64,000 bases of DNA. Source: Zonotrichia leucophrys gambelii (taxonomy: Eukaryota > Chordata > Aves > Passeriformes > Passerellidae). Below the pieces are notes generated by a model. The model was not told the DNA's origin and made no database searches. It saw only the letters and a list, made by a program, of their open reading frames with translations. Position numbers and translations under genes: made by a program. The stretch spans positions 23,190,038 through 23,254,037 of the forward strand of contig NC_088173.1 in assembly GCF_028769735.1 (NCBI RefSeq). Direction: 5' to 3'. Of this stretch, positions 26,433 to 39,996 are shown piece by piece. The number at the start of each line of letters is the position of its first letter. Within the stretch, counting starts at the first letter, position 1.

Positions 26433-29400
26433 TCTAACATGCTAAGGTTTTTGGGCCATATCCCATGGTCTCTTACTCTTGTGTACTGAACTGTAAAGCT
26501 GCTCTAATGTTTTTCAGTCATGTAACTCAATCCCACATGTTGCAAGAGCTTTTTCTTCAATTTTTCTATCAGCAAGCAGAAGTACAGTTTGTGCACAAAC
26601 ACTTCTTCCTCTCAAGCTCCCCATTTCTTTTTTTTTTTTTTTTTATCCTCCATTTGAAAAGCTTAAGTTCTTCCCAGGACTACATTAGGAAAGAGGGATA
26701 CCTACCCAAAACTGGTGCCAGTTCTTTATTCACAGAACAGCTTGAAGGTTTATATTCTTTTTTGGAATATAAACTGCTTCCATCTCTTTAGAAATGCCAA
26801 TGTCCCATGGCTGGGTGAGCCATGGTCATCTGCTGTCCTCAAACAGATGTTTCTCTAACTTCTAAATAAATTATTAGCCCATAGAGATGTAAAATGTTCT
26901 TTCCTGCATCACACAGCAGTGTTCAAATTTCAGGGTGAAGACTCCACACAATTAATCATGTATTTCATGGGAGCTTGCACACTGAATCATATTTTGCACG
27001 AGTTTCTCAACTGGATCAATGCACACAGCTTACTTACTGCAGGATCTTCAGTGACCTTTTGAATTCAGTCACTGAGGAGCAGATTGGTCTTTGAAGGAAA
27101 AGTCACAAATGACTTTTGGAATAATGGTCTAAGCATTAAATCCCACAATAAAGGCATATCTTAACCTTTTCCCTTTCCTGCCCATTGAAAATAAAATTTT
27201 AAAAAATCAGAAAAATAGCTGAGCAAGATAGGGCTTATCGATATTTCTGAGCAAGAGGAAAATTGAAATTATCAGGAAACATTGGGAGCTAATTGAGAAT
27301 ATAGTAGAAACTTGGTAGCCATAATTCTCCTTCTCACACAAACTATAGTTATGCTCCTAGCCTTTTATACGTTCATTCAGAAAGTAGTAAATTATGAAAT
27401 AGGCTTGGTTCTTAATAAATATTCATAACCTCAGGGCACTGAACAGCACAAGCAGAATCCTGTGCTGATCATCCCTTCAAGTCCTGGGATATGAGCACTT
27501 TAGAATAGAAAGTGATCAGGGAGAGCCTATTCTAATTCCTCTGCAGTATTTATTTTGCTTTTGAAACAATATAAACAGTTAAAAGAATCAAAAATTACTT
27601 CTTCTTTTATGTCAAAAACTGTAGAATCTGATTTTAAGCAACACAGTTTACACAGTGTGGCCCTGCAGGGCAGTGCTGAATAAGGCAGGTGCTTGCCCGC
27701 TTCTGAAAAGGTGCCATGATACATCTGTGGCAACTAGGCAATATTTCAGACACCATCAATAATTTTTCATGTTCTTTACTGCTTTTTTTCCTACTCTGCC
27801 AGGCCACAAATAGCTTATGCCATTTTCTGACCTGATCGGAAGCAAGCAAAATGAAAGGAATCTGCTTTTCCATTTTCTCATACTCTTATCTATCACAGGC
27901 TTCACTGTTTACATTCTAATTACAAAATAAAGAGAGGCTAATAATTTGTTTCATCTTGGTGAACATTCAAGCATTTCAGTTTCCAATTTTAGCTGTTTTC
28001 TACCATAGAAAACACCATCTTTCCCACCATCTGAAAAGACATAATGGCTCCTGCTTTAAAAACACCATTAAAGAATAGAAGTCATGATTAAGATTACAGT
28101 GAGATATGCTTTTAAGGCAAGTTAGAGAAAGAACAAGAGTTTCAACATGTTCCTATAAATATTTTGGCCCATGTAAGAAATAAATATATTCTAATTGAAA
28201 AGTACATTGCTTCATATTCACCTTCCTCACAGCACTTTTATTCATTTTTATTATAAACTACTTCAGGATTCACCTTTTAAAGATCTTTCATAAACTGAGA
28301 CATATTGAGTTGAGCTAATCCTCACATACATGCTCTATTTCCTACACTAATGAGGAAAAAAATCAAACTCTCTCACTTCATACCAATATAGGATCACTTC
28401 CTGTTAATCTTGTCCTTGCAAAAGGGCCCATTTCACCATATTGTGCAAATAAAGAATATAAAAGAAAAAGGTTAATTACTGTTCCACTACATTGCATCAG
28501 TGTAGCCTTTGTATCTCTCTCATTGCAAGAGATTTTATGTGCTAGTTAGGAAGACAATTGGAAATCTAACATCCTTCACAGTTGAATGTCTATTGCATCC
28601 TCCAAACCTAGTCCTGTGAGCAATTCTGTTCTTCCAAACATTTGGAAATAAAAAAGGATATTTTTGTTCCTAATGGGACCAGGTAGTAAAAGAGAATAGG
28701 AAGCAAAGTCATTAGGAAAAAAAAAAAAAAGCAATAGTTTTGGCAAGTATATCAGATGAGTAATTAAGTGCACTCCTTGTTCAACAGTGCAAAGAGAAGT
28801 TAATTCCTGAAGGGTTTTGCTAGGAGGCATTGTGTGGTATCTCCAAACTATGTGGGATAAGGGTGGGGGCTGAAGTATGGAAGAGATCCAAAGTGAGTTA
28901 GGGATTAGATTCCTGAGAGATTGCAAGAGTCATCTAGGGTTAATAAAAAGAACAAAGTGAGGGAAAACACTGCCTGTAATGAAGTCTATTGATTATGAAA
29001 CTGCCTCCAAAGGGAGCAGTGTTTGCCTTTTAAGAACACAACCAATGAAAGCATTAAAGACAGCTTGTAAAAAGACACAGCTGAACTAACAGAGAATGGT
29101 ACTTGACCTGGGGAGAGTTTTAGCTTTTTAAATTTTTATGCATAGTATGGTATTTGTATATGAGTACAAAATGTAATCAGTGTTATTACCTGTCCCTACA
29201 CAAATGCCAGTGCCATTCTCTGCAGGTGTCTGTGGTCTGCTGGAACGAGCTACCCATCCCATCAATTAAATGTTTGCAACATCTATATACAAATTCAGTG
29301 TTCCACATCTGGTTTGGTGCCTTGAAATAAGGATTACTGTATAAAGCTGTATTTTACCTTGAAAGCCAAGTGACTTTGTAAGTCACTGAACTCCAGATTC

Positions 29401-31287
29401 CCTATAACCAAAATTGTCTTATCATGAGTTTCTTCAAACAGTCATACAAATGACATCACCTATAGAAAAAGATCAAGTCCCCACTGACTAGGAGGAATGC
29501 ATGGTTCAACTTCCATCTAAACCAAGTCTGTATTTATTCCAATATACCCACAGAGGTTTAATCTACTTAGTTCCTGGCAAAGAAACAAAATGCGTTTTGG
29601 TTGGGAAAAACAACTAACTCATTGGGAAGTTACAAAAATTAATTGTAAAACACAACTGCGTGGGTTTCTATTCTATGTTACTAAAATACATAAATAGAAA
29701 GTCAAAGCATGCATCAAGCTGTCTGAAAATGTAATCACTTTCTAGAGATAAAGGGGTAATAATTATGTTCCCTCACTGCATCTACCCTCTCCCCAATAAG
29801 AATCTTTATGTCTACCCGCTCCTTGATCCTTATTTTCCCAAAACATTGATTTTGGGATTTCCTCAGCAAAGACTTAGAATTTTAGCAGCCCTATGATCTA
29901 CACCAGAAAAATATGTTATACACAGATGCAAAATGCATGGAAGAAAGCAATACCTAGCTTATTATTGCTTTTATAAATCAATCAGTGATGTTGAAGAACA
30001 CATTTTGTCTCAGTCACAAGTGATCACAGCAAGGAAAACAAACAAACACAAAAAAACCAAACAAAAATTAAACAAATCAAATGTGTGTGATTCTAACTCA
30101 AGTCTCAGAGAACTTACCAAAATGGCAGTGCGTTCTAAAACCTACAGGTCCAAATTATTTCCTAATATTCCACAACCAATGACTTTAATTAAAAAAACAC
30201 AAACAAGAAATAAATCTTGATCAACCCTATTTTATTGTGTATTTTGTTTGCTATATTCAATGTCATAAACTGCCACTACCTTTCCACATAGGTTTTGATC
30301 AAGTTCTCCTTCTCACCTTCACTCATATTATTACTTTACTGCTTTGTATCTGAAGTTTAAAAATCAGTGATCTGCTAAAACATTGTGGAGAAAACATGTG
30401 GTTCTAGAATCAGATTTAGGTCCTCCTCACCTCAGACACACAAATTGCGATGATTTGCAACTACAGCCTCTGAAATCAAGTATTCAAACGTTTGGTAAGT
30501 AGACATGATATTTCTTTGTAAACTTCTACAACACAATTTAAAGAAATGTACCAGGCCTCATTTCCAAAGTATTATAGCTGACCTTGTGGAGGTGCCATGA
30601 TTGTTGCAAAAACTCTTAAAGCTGAGAGTATTTGTATGATATTTTTCAGATATTTGAGAAAAGTCTGTCAGTGAAACTAATAGGAAACTCCATGCTTTGA
30701 AGTATGATGAACTAGAGCAATTGTTCCAATAGAAACAGAAGAAGATACTGGTACAAAATTATTAGGGATCTGTAATCTTCTAAAAGAAAAAAAAAAATAA
30801 AATGAGTGCCACTCAGAATTTCTATGTTGCTAGACAATTAAACCTCAAAGTAGATCTGTGCTACTCTCAACAAAGTTTCAATTAATATCTCCAGAGAACT
30901 AAATCAATTCCAAAATGGAGCCAATGTAACTGAACTTGTTGCCTTCCAGTCACTCAGTAACTCCCGACAAATATTGCACAGCACTTAGCGGGATTAGGGC
31001 AAAACCAACCATGAAAGGCATGAATTGCACAACCATGAGGCACACAGATCTCTCATTATTGCTATAATCACATCAGAGCAGCAGTAAATCTCTGGGTTGG
31101 AAGTACAGATCCAATGATATTTGAGTGCATATTGATCCTGGCTGTTTGCTGAAGATAGAAGTGAAAGCCTTGGAGTCAGCAAATGAAGACCATACCAAGT
31201 AATATTTAAACTAAAGAGATTTTAATATCTTAGTTAATTTTTGGGAATATTTACACAGCATTAATTATTACTAAATACAGATATTTT

Positions 31288-31351
31288 ATATATATATATA
31301 AATGGAATGGAATTTATATTTACATATACATTGAATTTATATTTACATATA
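31288..31351. repeat. TA run followed by a 23-bp-period direct repeat
   Basis: A (TA)n run at about 31288-31300 is followed by AATTTATATTTACATATA at 31311-31328 and again at 31334-31351. The two 18-base copies are identical and 23 bp apart. This is consistent with replication slippage in AT-rich DNA. Confidence 0.8.
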
Positions 31352-34300
31352 AATCTTAATGGAACTTTTTTGCATAGGTTTGTTAGCCAACCTTTAGTTA
31401 ATTTATACCTGAAGGGAGAGAAAGACTTTCACCAAACACTGTTTTCCCAACAAACACAAACCTCCATGTGTTAATCTTTAGCTTCATGACCTGAGTATTG
31501 TCTTATGAACTAGAGGAAGGAGAAATAATTCTGTTTTACCTTCCCACAGGTACCAGATCTTACTATAAGAGTTATAAGTCTCTCATTTGTGCCTGACACT
31601 AATAACAAGGCAGAAGGACAGAGCTAATTTTCTGATGTTTATTATTCTTATTTTTCTAATAGAGACATTGGATTCAAGCATTTTCATGCATCAAAGTACA
31701 TGTGAATATAGACTCTCTTTTTCAAATAAATTTGAGCAGAGGTAAAGATGGTCAATACTCAAAACACTTCATCACACTATATTACCAGGACCGATCCATC
31801 CCATGCAATGATTAACAACTACAGAGTTTTCTACTGTTGAAGAAAACCCAAAAACTTCTGTCTTTTAAGAAGAGATCAGGCCATGAACGCACAAATGTAG
31901 TTCCAATTTAGAATCATATTACCAGAAAGAAACAAAGTTTTTTTGAGCTAGAAGGTAAGAGTCACTTTCCAGTGGTCCTGAGTGAAAAAACAGTGCCTAA
32001 ACAAGGAAATTTAGTCTTAACAGGGCCTGCTTAAATTCGTCCCTCCCTTATTCTCTTGTCCTTGTGGTCCATAACTATTCAAGAAAAGGATGATATCACT
32101 GTGGAAGCAGCAGATTTTTCTCTCTGTGCCTCTATATAGGCAAACATTTGTGGAGAATATTCTCTTTAGGTAAAACTAAGATTTCCCCCCTCCATCTTCT
32201 AAAGATGTCCCACATTAAAAAACATGGATAGAGGGTTGGTGAAATTTAGCTTTGGCAGCACCCAGCTCAAGATAACACATTCAAACCCCATAGTTCTTAG
32301 ATTTCAAAAATATTACTCCTCTAAGAAGAAGGGAAAAACCAACCAAACAAAACCAAGACTAAAAGTAAACCTCAAAAAAATGTAGTTTTTTTTCTTTGTT
32401 TTATTTGCTCAACATCATAAGCAAGACAACTACTAGTTAAGTCAAACTTGGTAACTGGATGTATTGTGTATGAATATATACCCAACCTAACATTAAAAGC
32501 AAACTCTGCAGCAGCTACAATATTTTAAACCATTACCAGTGGATCTTTTTTTCAAATATATCTTCTAAGTCTTCCAGTAATTACTACTTGTATGCAACAT
32601 ACCATTTTTCTGTCTCGTTAAGAACACAATAGTATAATTAGGTCTGTTGCAACCTCCCCAAATTGTTTAGCATAACTTGGTATAAAAGATATAGAAAAAA
32701 TCTGAAACCCTTTTTCTCCAATACAGGTTTAAGAAGACACACTGGGAACACACTTTAAAACAAGACCAGATCTCACAGATACATCTAAGCCAACAATATG
32801 TGGCTACATCACTTATCTGTCAACAAGATCTTTTGTCTTACAAGACAAATTTAGTATTTGCTTACAAATCACAGACTTCACAGAATATGTGTTGTTTGCG
32901 TGGTGACATTTAATATAAATTAAGCTACTCAGTCAAAGTGAACAGCTGCTGTGCAATCCCTTGAACACTTCAGTAGCTCTTTAGTAACTATCCAGTCAAG
33001 AGTGCTTCACTTAAGGCCCAGTAAACTGCATATCAGTTGAGGTAGATGAATTCACTGCAAAGTATCCAGCCTTTCTCTTTCTAGCTGTCATTTTTTTTTC
33101 ATGGCAATTCATTTCCTATCATTTACCACTAAGGCAGAAAGAGGCACTGGAAGAAAATTCAGAAGCACTTGCAACCATTGTGAAATAAGGTGTCACAGTA
33201 CACTGAATTCCTAGCACTGATGCTGGGGTTGAAAGAAGATTAAGCAAGCTAGGAAGCTATGAATTCAAGCTATAAAGCAAAAATTAATCGAAAGCTTTTC
33301 ACAAATATCTTTATTTCCCATCTGTAAGCTAACGTCTTGTTTGTAAATATTTGATATATAGATCCTTCTGTTTTATTGTTGAGCCTGTCTAAAACTTGGA
33401 TGGGGAGGAGGAGGAAGATGAGAGTTGAATCAGAAGGAAACTGAAATTCTTAACAGCATCCATGGGCTAAGGAGTGTTTCCTGTCAAGGATCAGCCTGCA
33501 AAGAGTGGGAACTGTACTGCCCATGACAGTTTCTGGGAAGAAACTCCCTCAGGCAGGTATAACTTAATAAATACTCTGTTGCAAAGGAAAGGTGGTTGAG
33601 AGACACACCAACAGCTCTGGATGAACTGTGTATTATTATAACCCCCGGCAAAACGAGGCTGACAAATGTTTTCACTCCCAAAAAGGTGGCAAGCATCCAG
33701 CAAAAAACACTAAAAATGTTAAAAACCCTGGAAGGAACAGGAACACCAATATGCATTTTAAAATCTGAAATCCACCTCCAGTCTCATATCTGTAGCCATT
33801 GAATGGATGTGACTTGTGTTTTCTTGATGGCATTATTCCAGTAAGCAACTTTATTGGCAACTGAAGGGACAATCTTTGGAGCAGTGATTAGAAATGACAC
33901 AAAATAATTTTTTAATAGAGCTCTAAAAGCTGGAAAACAGCAGCAGTAAGATCATTCACAATCACTGATCATATTGCTTTTGCCAAAGAAATACTTAAAT
34001 GACTTCATACCTTAATTAAAACGAGCTAGTTAAGGAGAGGAATATGCTATCATGTACAGGAGGGGTTCTGGAGCAGCTGGTAGCACAGTGCTGTGCCACT
34101 GAGTTTTAAACTGCTCAGCCACACCTGGCTGATCCACCCTCTCACCCCTCAGGTTCCACTCCTGCCTGACTCGGATGTTTGTCAGTTTTGCTACTTTCAG
34201 CTGTTGGGAGATGACAAGTTGTTTCAGCTGCCATCCAGCTGGTTTTGAGTCCCCTGACTTTTTCCTTCAAACCATCAAAAGCTTGACACATAAGATGTCC

Positions 34301-35187
34301 AAAATCCCCAGAAAGCAGATTCTGACCTGAATTGAAATCAGCCTTCCCTCACATCAGCAGCTATTGAGGGGAATGTCTCTTCTGAATTAAACTCACACGC
34401 ACTTTGACTTTGCCATCTCTAACACCTGCACATGTAGCATGTGTACATACATACATACAGAATATAATATACACCATTTTCTTCCTGGGGAGAAATTCAG
34501 GAGGCAATAGGGAAGAGAAAGGAAAGCTCATGAGAGAGCAGTAATCTTGATTAACCCAATATGAGCTGATGCTCAGATAGCATGGAACAGACAATAATGG
34601 TGCAAAGTACAAAGAATAAGGCCACAAAACTTTTTTGAAATCTGGATTTAAAAAACTACTTATTTTCTAATGTAAAAATAGCTCAAATGAAACCAAGTTC
34701 TTTGAGAGCCTTACTCTGTATTCTTTGTGGAAGTACCTTCAGAGGAAAACTTACTGGCTGTAGATGTGACAGTCTTTAAAGCAGCTATTGGTTTAAAAGG
34801 TGGCAAGTTTTCAAGATCTGAAACGACTAGAAATGCAACCAAAGTGAAATGACAAAAAATATAATGTTCCTTTGTCTGATCCAACCAAATCCCAAAATTG
34901 GTATGTCACTTAACTCACAAGTTTTTGGAAAATCTCAAGCTGTCTGACTGCTTCAGAAAAAATCTTTACATCAACCCAGCTGCATTTGGCAATTCTAAGT
35001 ATGAGAATGAGAATTATTTCAGCTCAAAGATGACAGGAGGAGTATCACTCTCTGCAGGGTTGCCACAAATGTGTCTGCCCTTCTCCAACCAACACCCCAA
35101 AATCCTCTGCATCATATAAACTCATCATAAAACTTGCTCTTGCTTATCAAGACCATAAATATCTGCTCCCTGACAGCCTCTGGGCAT

Positions 35188-35445
35188 TCATAGAGTCATA
35201 GTATGACTTGGGTAGGACAGCACCCCTAAAGATCACCTAATTCCAGCCCACCCCCATCCCTGCCATGAGTAAGAATGCCATTTAGTAGAGCAGGTTGCTC
35301 ATATTGCTGAAATATTTTGAGGAATGGGGCAGACACAATTTCCCTGGGCAACCTGTTCCAGTGTCTCACCAACTTCACAGTAAAGATTTTCTTCCTGATA
35401 TCTCATCTGAACCCGTTCCCTTTCAGGTTGAAATCATGGCCACAA
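35188..35445 (-). mobile_element. CR1 LINE 3' end, minus strand (3' segment of a rearranged copy)
   Basis: Read on the minus strand this is a CR1 3' end. The terminal ATTCTATG-type repeat is at 35188-35203 (plus-strand TCATAGAGTCATAG). Then come, in plus-strand order, GATCACCTAATTCCAGCCCA, GGGCAACCTGTTCCAGTGTC (about 35346) and TTTCTTCCTGATATCTCATC. The recognisable 3' segment ends near 35443 at TTTCAGGTTGAAATCATGGC. Beyond that point the expected upstream CR1 sequence does not continue on this strand. It continues in the opposite orientation (next entry). Identification is from remembered CR1 sequence. The copy is old and non-coding. Confidence 0.88.
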
Positions 35446-35560
35446 TGCAGCCTTCCAGTAGCTAAAAGAGTTTTATGAAAAGGAGAAGCAATTTTATACA
35501 GGTAGATAGCGACAGGACAAGGAGCAATGGTTTCAATTCGGTAGATCAGGGTGAAGTTGA
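35446..35560 (+). mobile_element. Inverted upstream segment of the same CR1 copy
   Basis: On the plus strand this matches the CR1 part that normally lies just upstream of the neighbouring 3' segment: GCAGCCTTCCAGTAGCTAAA at its start, then GCGACAGGACAAGGAGCAAT and GGTTTCAA near 35530-35537. Both segments contain the AATGGTTTCAA-type stretch, so they overlap by a few tens of bases of the element. Head-to-head order with adjoining element coordinates is the structure expected from twin priming during retrotransposition. Two independent insertions are the alternative. The right edge is approximate. Confidence 0.7.
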
Positions 35561-36865
35561 CGAGTCTCTGTGTATCATCTAGGACAAAACCATTTAAATG
35601 TGTGGCTTTTATATAATTATATACAAATATGTTTAAAATTTAAACTCTAAGTATATTTGTTGAGGGATAAATGCCAAATGGAATAAATGGGAATTAACAC
35701 TTTACAAGGGGGCGGGGGGAGAGTGGGAGGGTTTGGGGTTTTTTTAAGGATCATATGCAATATGGTGCAATAATAATTCCAGTACTATCTAGATTCTGGT
35801 ACATGTTACTTGAAAAGCCTCACTATTAATCCATTCCCCTGTTGTTTTAAAAAACTTCTTAGCAATTTAGTAGCATTCTACATGCTACTAAATTTATTAG
35901 GATTTATTTATTTATTAGGATTGACGCCAATTCTTTCAACTTCAATGTATTTTATCACTTAAAGAAGCAGATACACTAAGCTGAAGATAAACAGGGACAC
36001 ACAGTCAAAACAACTCCTTTTTTTCCCTCCTTACAGTGCATTGAAAGTGCTCTCTAATATCCCAACTCCTACTCCTATTAGCAACCTAGTTTTCTTCCAG
36101 TGTACTTCTGCTTTAAGTTCAGGCTTCACATTTTCACTTTTAAAGCACCATAACTTTCTGCCCTACTGAAATCTGCCCTTATTGCCTTATGTACCATGGA
36201 CCTTACTCCACTTCATTAAACCTTCCTCTCCTCTTCTTCACATGCTCTTTTCATGCTACCATTTCTGTTCTTGAAGATACCCAGTGCACCCTTTTGCTCA
36301 TTCTTCCAGATGAACCTCTGAGTCCTAAAAAGGATTTAAAACAAGCCCAACAACATGTTAAACACTGAATTAAATCTGCTTTCTTCAGTGTAATACCCAC
36401 CTAAGTCCATACCAGAGCCTTACATGGCGCTACAGACATTTTCTAGGATTCCCCTCTCTATTGCACATGGAGAAAAAAAACCCCAAAACTGTAAAGAGAT
36501 TGGTTTTTGTGCCTAAAAGTCATTCTACCTCCTCATTTCTCCTGCACTTTAAATATAAAATGTCAGTTATGTACATATTTAAAACAAATAGTCATTGAAA
36601 ATACATATTAACATCACAAATGCTGTATTAAAGCTCATGCAAATTTGATGGGTAGATGCAGAATTTTCCCTAGCTGCAAGTGTAGCATTTACAGAACATC
36701 TTAACACAAATGCCTTTGATTCCCTCAGCACTTTTTTCTACATCCCAACATTCACATTCTGAACGCAGAGATGGAAGTTAACAACACTGTTTATACTTTA
36801 GAATAATTTAAAATAAAACAGATTCAGAAGGTAAATAATCACTTCTTTAGAGGCTGATTTGGTGC
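35561..36865. other. Non-coding unique DNA
   Basis: No gene seen. A perfect 12-bp inverted repeat lies at 35864-35894 (arms AATTTAGTAGCA and TGCTACTAAATT, loop TTCTACA), followed by TTTA-rich direct repeats (about 35892-35920). A G-rich tract GGGGGCGGGGGGAG lies near 35708-35722. Confidence 0.6.
35864..35894. repeat. Perfect 12-bp inverted repeat
   Basis: The arms 35864-35875 and 35883-35894 are exact reverse complements with a 7-nt loop. The place is about 300 bp from the rearranged CR1. There is no sign of a larger transposon around it. Confidence 0.8.
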
Positions 36866-37115
36866 TATAAAGTGACTCAGTGCGGTGCCACAGTGGTGCT
36901 CCAGGGCTGGCCGAAGCCTGCTCCTAGAATGACACCCGGTGGCCGCCCAAGCGAACAGCACGGAGTGATCCCTGCCCTCCAGGGCATCCTCCCTGCTCTG
37001 CCCGGGGCAGGAGCCAGCGCTGGGTTGTCGACAGCCGGGCATCAGCTGGAAATTCCCCACACAGTTTGCAAAACGCAGGGAAACCCTCTGCGGATTCCAA
37101 ATTGAGATGCACACG
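36866..37115 (+). promoter_or_regulatory. CpG-rich segment with TATA-like and AP-1-like motifs (candidate promoter)
   Basis: TATAAAG (36866-36872) is followed directly by TGACTCA (36873-36879), the AP-1/TRE consensus. A segment from 36882 to 37114 then holds 13 CpG dinucleotides, whereas the surrounding kilobases have few. GC content rises sharply here and falls again at about 37110. A TATA-driven start would fall near 36895-36900. A 58-codon ATG frame (36929-37105, plus) lies inside but shows no domain. At under 250 bp it is too short for a classical CpG island. It could instead be an orphan promoter or enhancer, an exon of an unannotated transcript, or a remnant of a GC-rich repeat that I do not recognise. 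Strand is assigned from the TATA-like motif only. Confidence 0.25.
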
Positions 37116-39996
37116 AATTTTGAGTAACACAAAATGTTTTTTGGTTAATTATATTTTTCCTTTTTTATACAGTTGCATGAGACTACTGGCTAATGGGTAC
37201 AGAAATCTCAGAATTAAATCTCTTATTTCATTCTGGAAAGAGCTAGAAGTGGGTGAGGGGCATTTCCAAAGTGTGACTGCATGCTCAGGATTAAACCAAA
37301 AACTGCCAAATTAAAATTAAACCAAACTACCAAGTTCCAAGGTAGGGAAGATTAGTTTATCTATTCTTAAACATTAGAGGACTGAAATGCATTTATTCAG
37401 TGTTAAGCTATTGGAGAAGAAATCCAAATTAGAGGGAGGCATTGTCAGGTTTAAAATAAATTTGAACTAAGTAAAGCTGTAAGAGTGCTTCAACAAGTCA
37501 TCAAATTTAAAGCAAGGAATCATGGTCTAGAAAAACAATTGGCAACATCAGCAAGAGTTAAGAGCTTCTTGACACATTTCATTCTGATTAAGTACCACAT
37601 GAGTCAGAGCAGAGCTTTTCTTAGGTAACAGCCTATTTAAAATCATTTGATAACATTCAGTACGGTTTTTACAGTGTTACATTTGTAGGACTTCTGGAAA
37701 GTGAAACAGAAAGAGAATATTTATTATTTGTCAATTCTTATATTTTATTTCTTAGATCAGCGTTGAAATTCATGGCAATGCCCTTACACTCCTCTTTATA
37801 GCAGCTAGGGTTGTTATCACAGAAGATATTTTCCCTTTTTTCCTTCAGACAAATACCTGCCTTTTCTCCAGTAAGTACAAAGTCAAGTAAATAAAATTTC
37901 ACAGGCATTCCCCACAATGAAAATTTTTAAGGCAATGTCAACTCTGAGCTTCCTTAGGTGACTCTTGTACCATTATCCTCACTGGGCAGGGGTGAGAGGG
38001 AGGTAGTGAGCACATACCCACACCCTCCAGCTCTGAGCCCTGAAAACTCGTTTACTGCTTTCTCATCTCAGCTGTGCTTAGAAAGATAACTGTTAAAACA
38101 GCCAAGATAATTGTTTATATAAGCATAATGAAATTATTCAGGTGCTTTGTCCAAAGCAATAGTTTATTAAGACACGTTAGCACAGCAGCTGAACTAGATT
38201 ACCACTGAACACAAAAGGGCAGGCGTAGCAAACTACACCAGGCTGGAAACAATGACAAAAATGTGTCACTTATCAGTAAGTTATACACGTGCTCTCTCTG
38301 GCCAACCAATCCTGCAGGAATTTAAAGCTTGTGGCAGATCTAGTGACTGCATGAAATCTAAACAAATAAGAAGCACAGCAATGGGAAGAATGACCTCCTA
38401 CTGTATTAAGTTTAAAGTCAGATATTGCCGAGAGACATGCAAAGCTGTTGGAGTATGCACCAGCTAATCCTTGAGATACCATGGAACCAGACCAAAGATA
38501 GCATTGGGAAGGCAGATGGAGGGTTAAAACACAGCCTTACAAACTGCTGCCAGCTGCCAGAACTGAGCAGGGGTTCAAAGCTCTGTGTTCCACAAGCAAA
38601 ACTGTGACTGAGCAGCCTTCAGAGAGAGGCTGTTCAAGCAACTCCTTTGATCTTATTTTTCAGTGGATGCAGCCATGTTTTTCAACAGTTGAAAGGTTTT
38701 TAATTTTTAAGTTCACTTGCTTTCTGTTCACTGAAGAATGAAAACTCATTATTAGCTGGGAAGTGGATATAATAATTGCCAATGCGCTACTATATTTTGT
38801 ACTCCCTCTTCCACCTGCTCCCTCATGCTAGGTTTATATGTAAAGCCAAATTATATTCTAGCTGTACTAGAACCAGGTGTGGGAAAACAACAAATATACA
38901 ATATCAATTTAAACCAGCTATAAGGCACCAAAAGGCACAGCACAGTATTTCAGGCTGTTGTATTTATACCCAGACCAACTACCATTATGCAAGTTTTATC
39001 TTTATATAACCTCATATATATACTGTATTAGGGTCAAAAGAGCTATGATTGTGGGCCAACAATATGATTTTAGGAGGTTGAGCAATCCCATAGAGAATCA
39101 AGAATAATCTCAATAATAGTATTTTGCGATGGTGGTTTGTTTCACTCATTACATTAAATCTGCTGTGGAGTAAAATTTGTTCCACATGACAGAAATTCTA
39201 CCTGCTTGTTATTTCAAGTTCAAACTTTCAAAATTCCCTGTTCTTCTCCTCAGTGAATTTCAAAATCAGGTCTGTTTTTTCAAGGAGAAAAATCAAACAC
39301 AGCTATGCTCAACTGTCTTGCCCTCCTCCCTAAACGCTAAGGTAATCTTCCAGGTTGCAGAAATGAAGGTATAAAAGCAGGGAAGCAGAGGCAAGCACCA
39401 TTTCCAAACCAAGAAGAGGCAGACAAATGCAAAACTCATATCAGTCACATCCCTGCTGCCCTCCTAGCTCATTATTAACTCTTGGCTATCTGGGAAATCA
39501 ACCATAAAAAGTCACTTCATGTTAAATATTCAGATCTTTACTGATTTTGTTCACTTGTTTTGTCATTGGATTGCTTTTACAGATGATCATTTTCCTACAA
39601 TAGTTTGAAAAGTTACAGCTCTCACGTTTTCTAAACTTTCACCATGAATTACCCTGGTGAGATTTTGCAAAGCATCTAAATGAACTCTTGTGCACTTCTG
39701 GCAACAGTTCTGCATTTCTTACTTCTTTGTGAAGGTTTCTTTCATTTTTGGCATGACATATACATTCCCAAATTTGACAGACACAGCAATAGTTAGTCTT
39801 GGCACTCACCGTTGTGCAACTCTGGCTCAAGTGCTCATTCACATATTTTGTTTTAAAGAATTGCCTCTGGCTGTTTCCTTTCAGCACTATTTTGCTTTTA
39901 ATTATTGTCCCACGACACAAGACAAAATATTTTTTTACAGAGGCATAAGATCAATGTATTTTGATACCTTACAGTATAATTCAGAATCATTTGCCA
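37116..39996. other. Non-coding unique DNA
   Basis: No gene recognised. Several short frames occur (for example 38252-38467 on plus), none with a domain. The 132-codon frame at 39690-40088 runs from unique sequence into the CR1 copy and is not a gene. Confidence 0.55.

Larger units (their letters stand above)
24914..35187. other. Non-coding unique DNA
   Basis: No gene or transposon recognised. It includes a strongly AT-rich patch (26322-26432), a run of 17 T (26628-26644), a G+T tract at about 26152-26170, A tracts near 28718-28732 and 30787-30800, and a TA run with a 23-bp tandem repeat near 31288-31351. A small stem TTTGTCTT/AAGACAAA lies at 32832-32849. Frames at about 33480-33870 on both strands have no domains. 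Confidence 0.55.
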
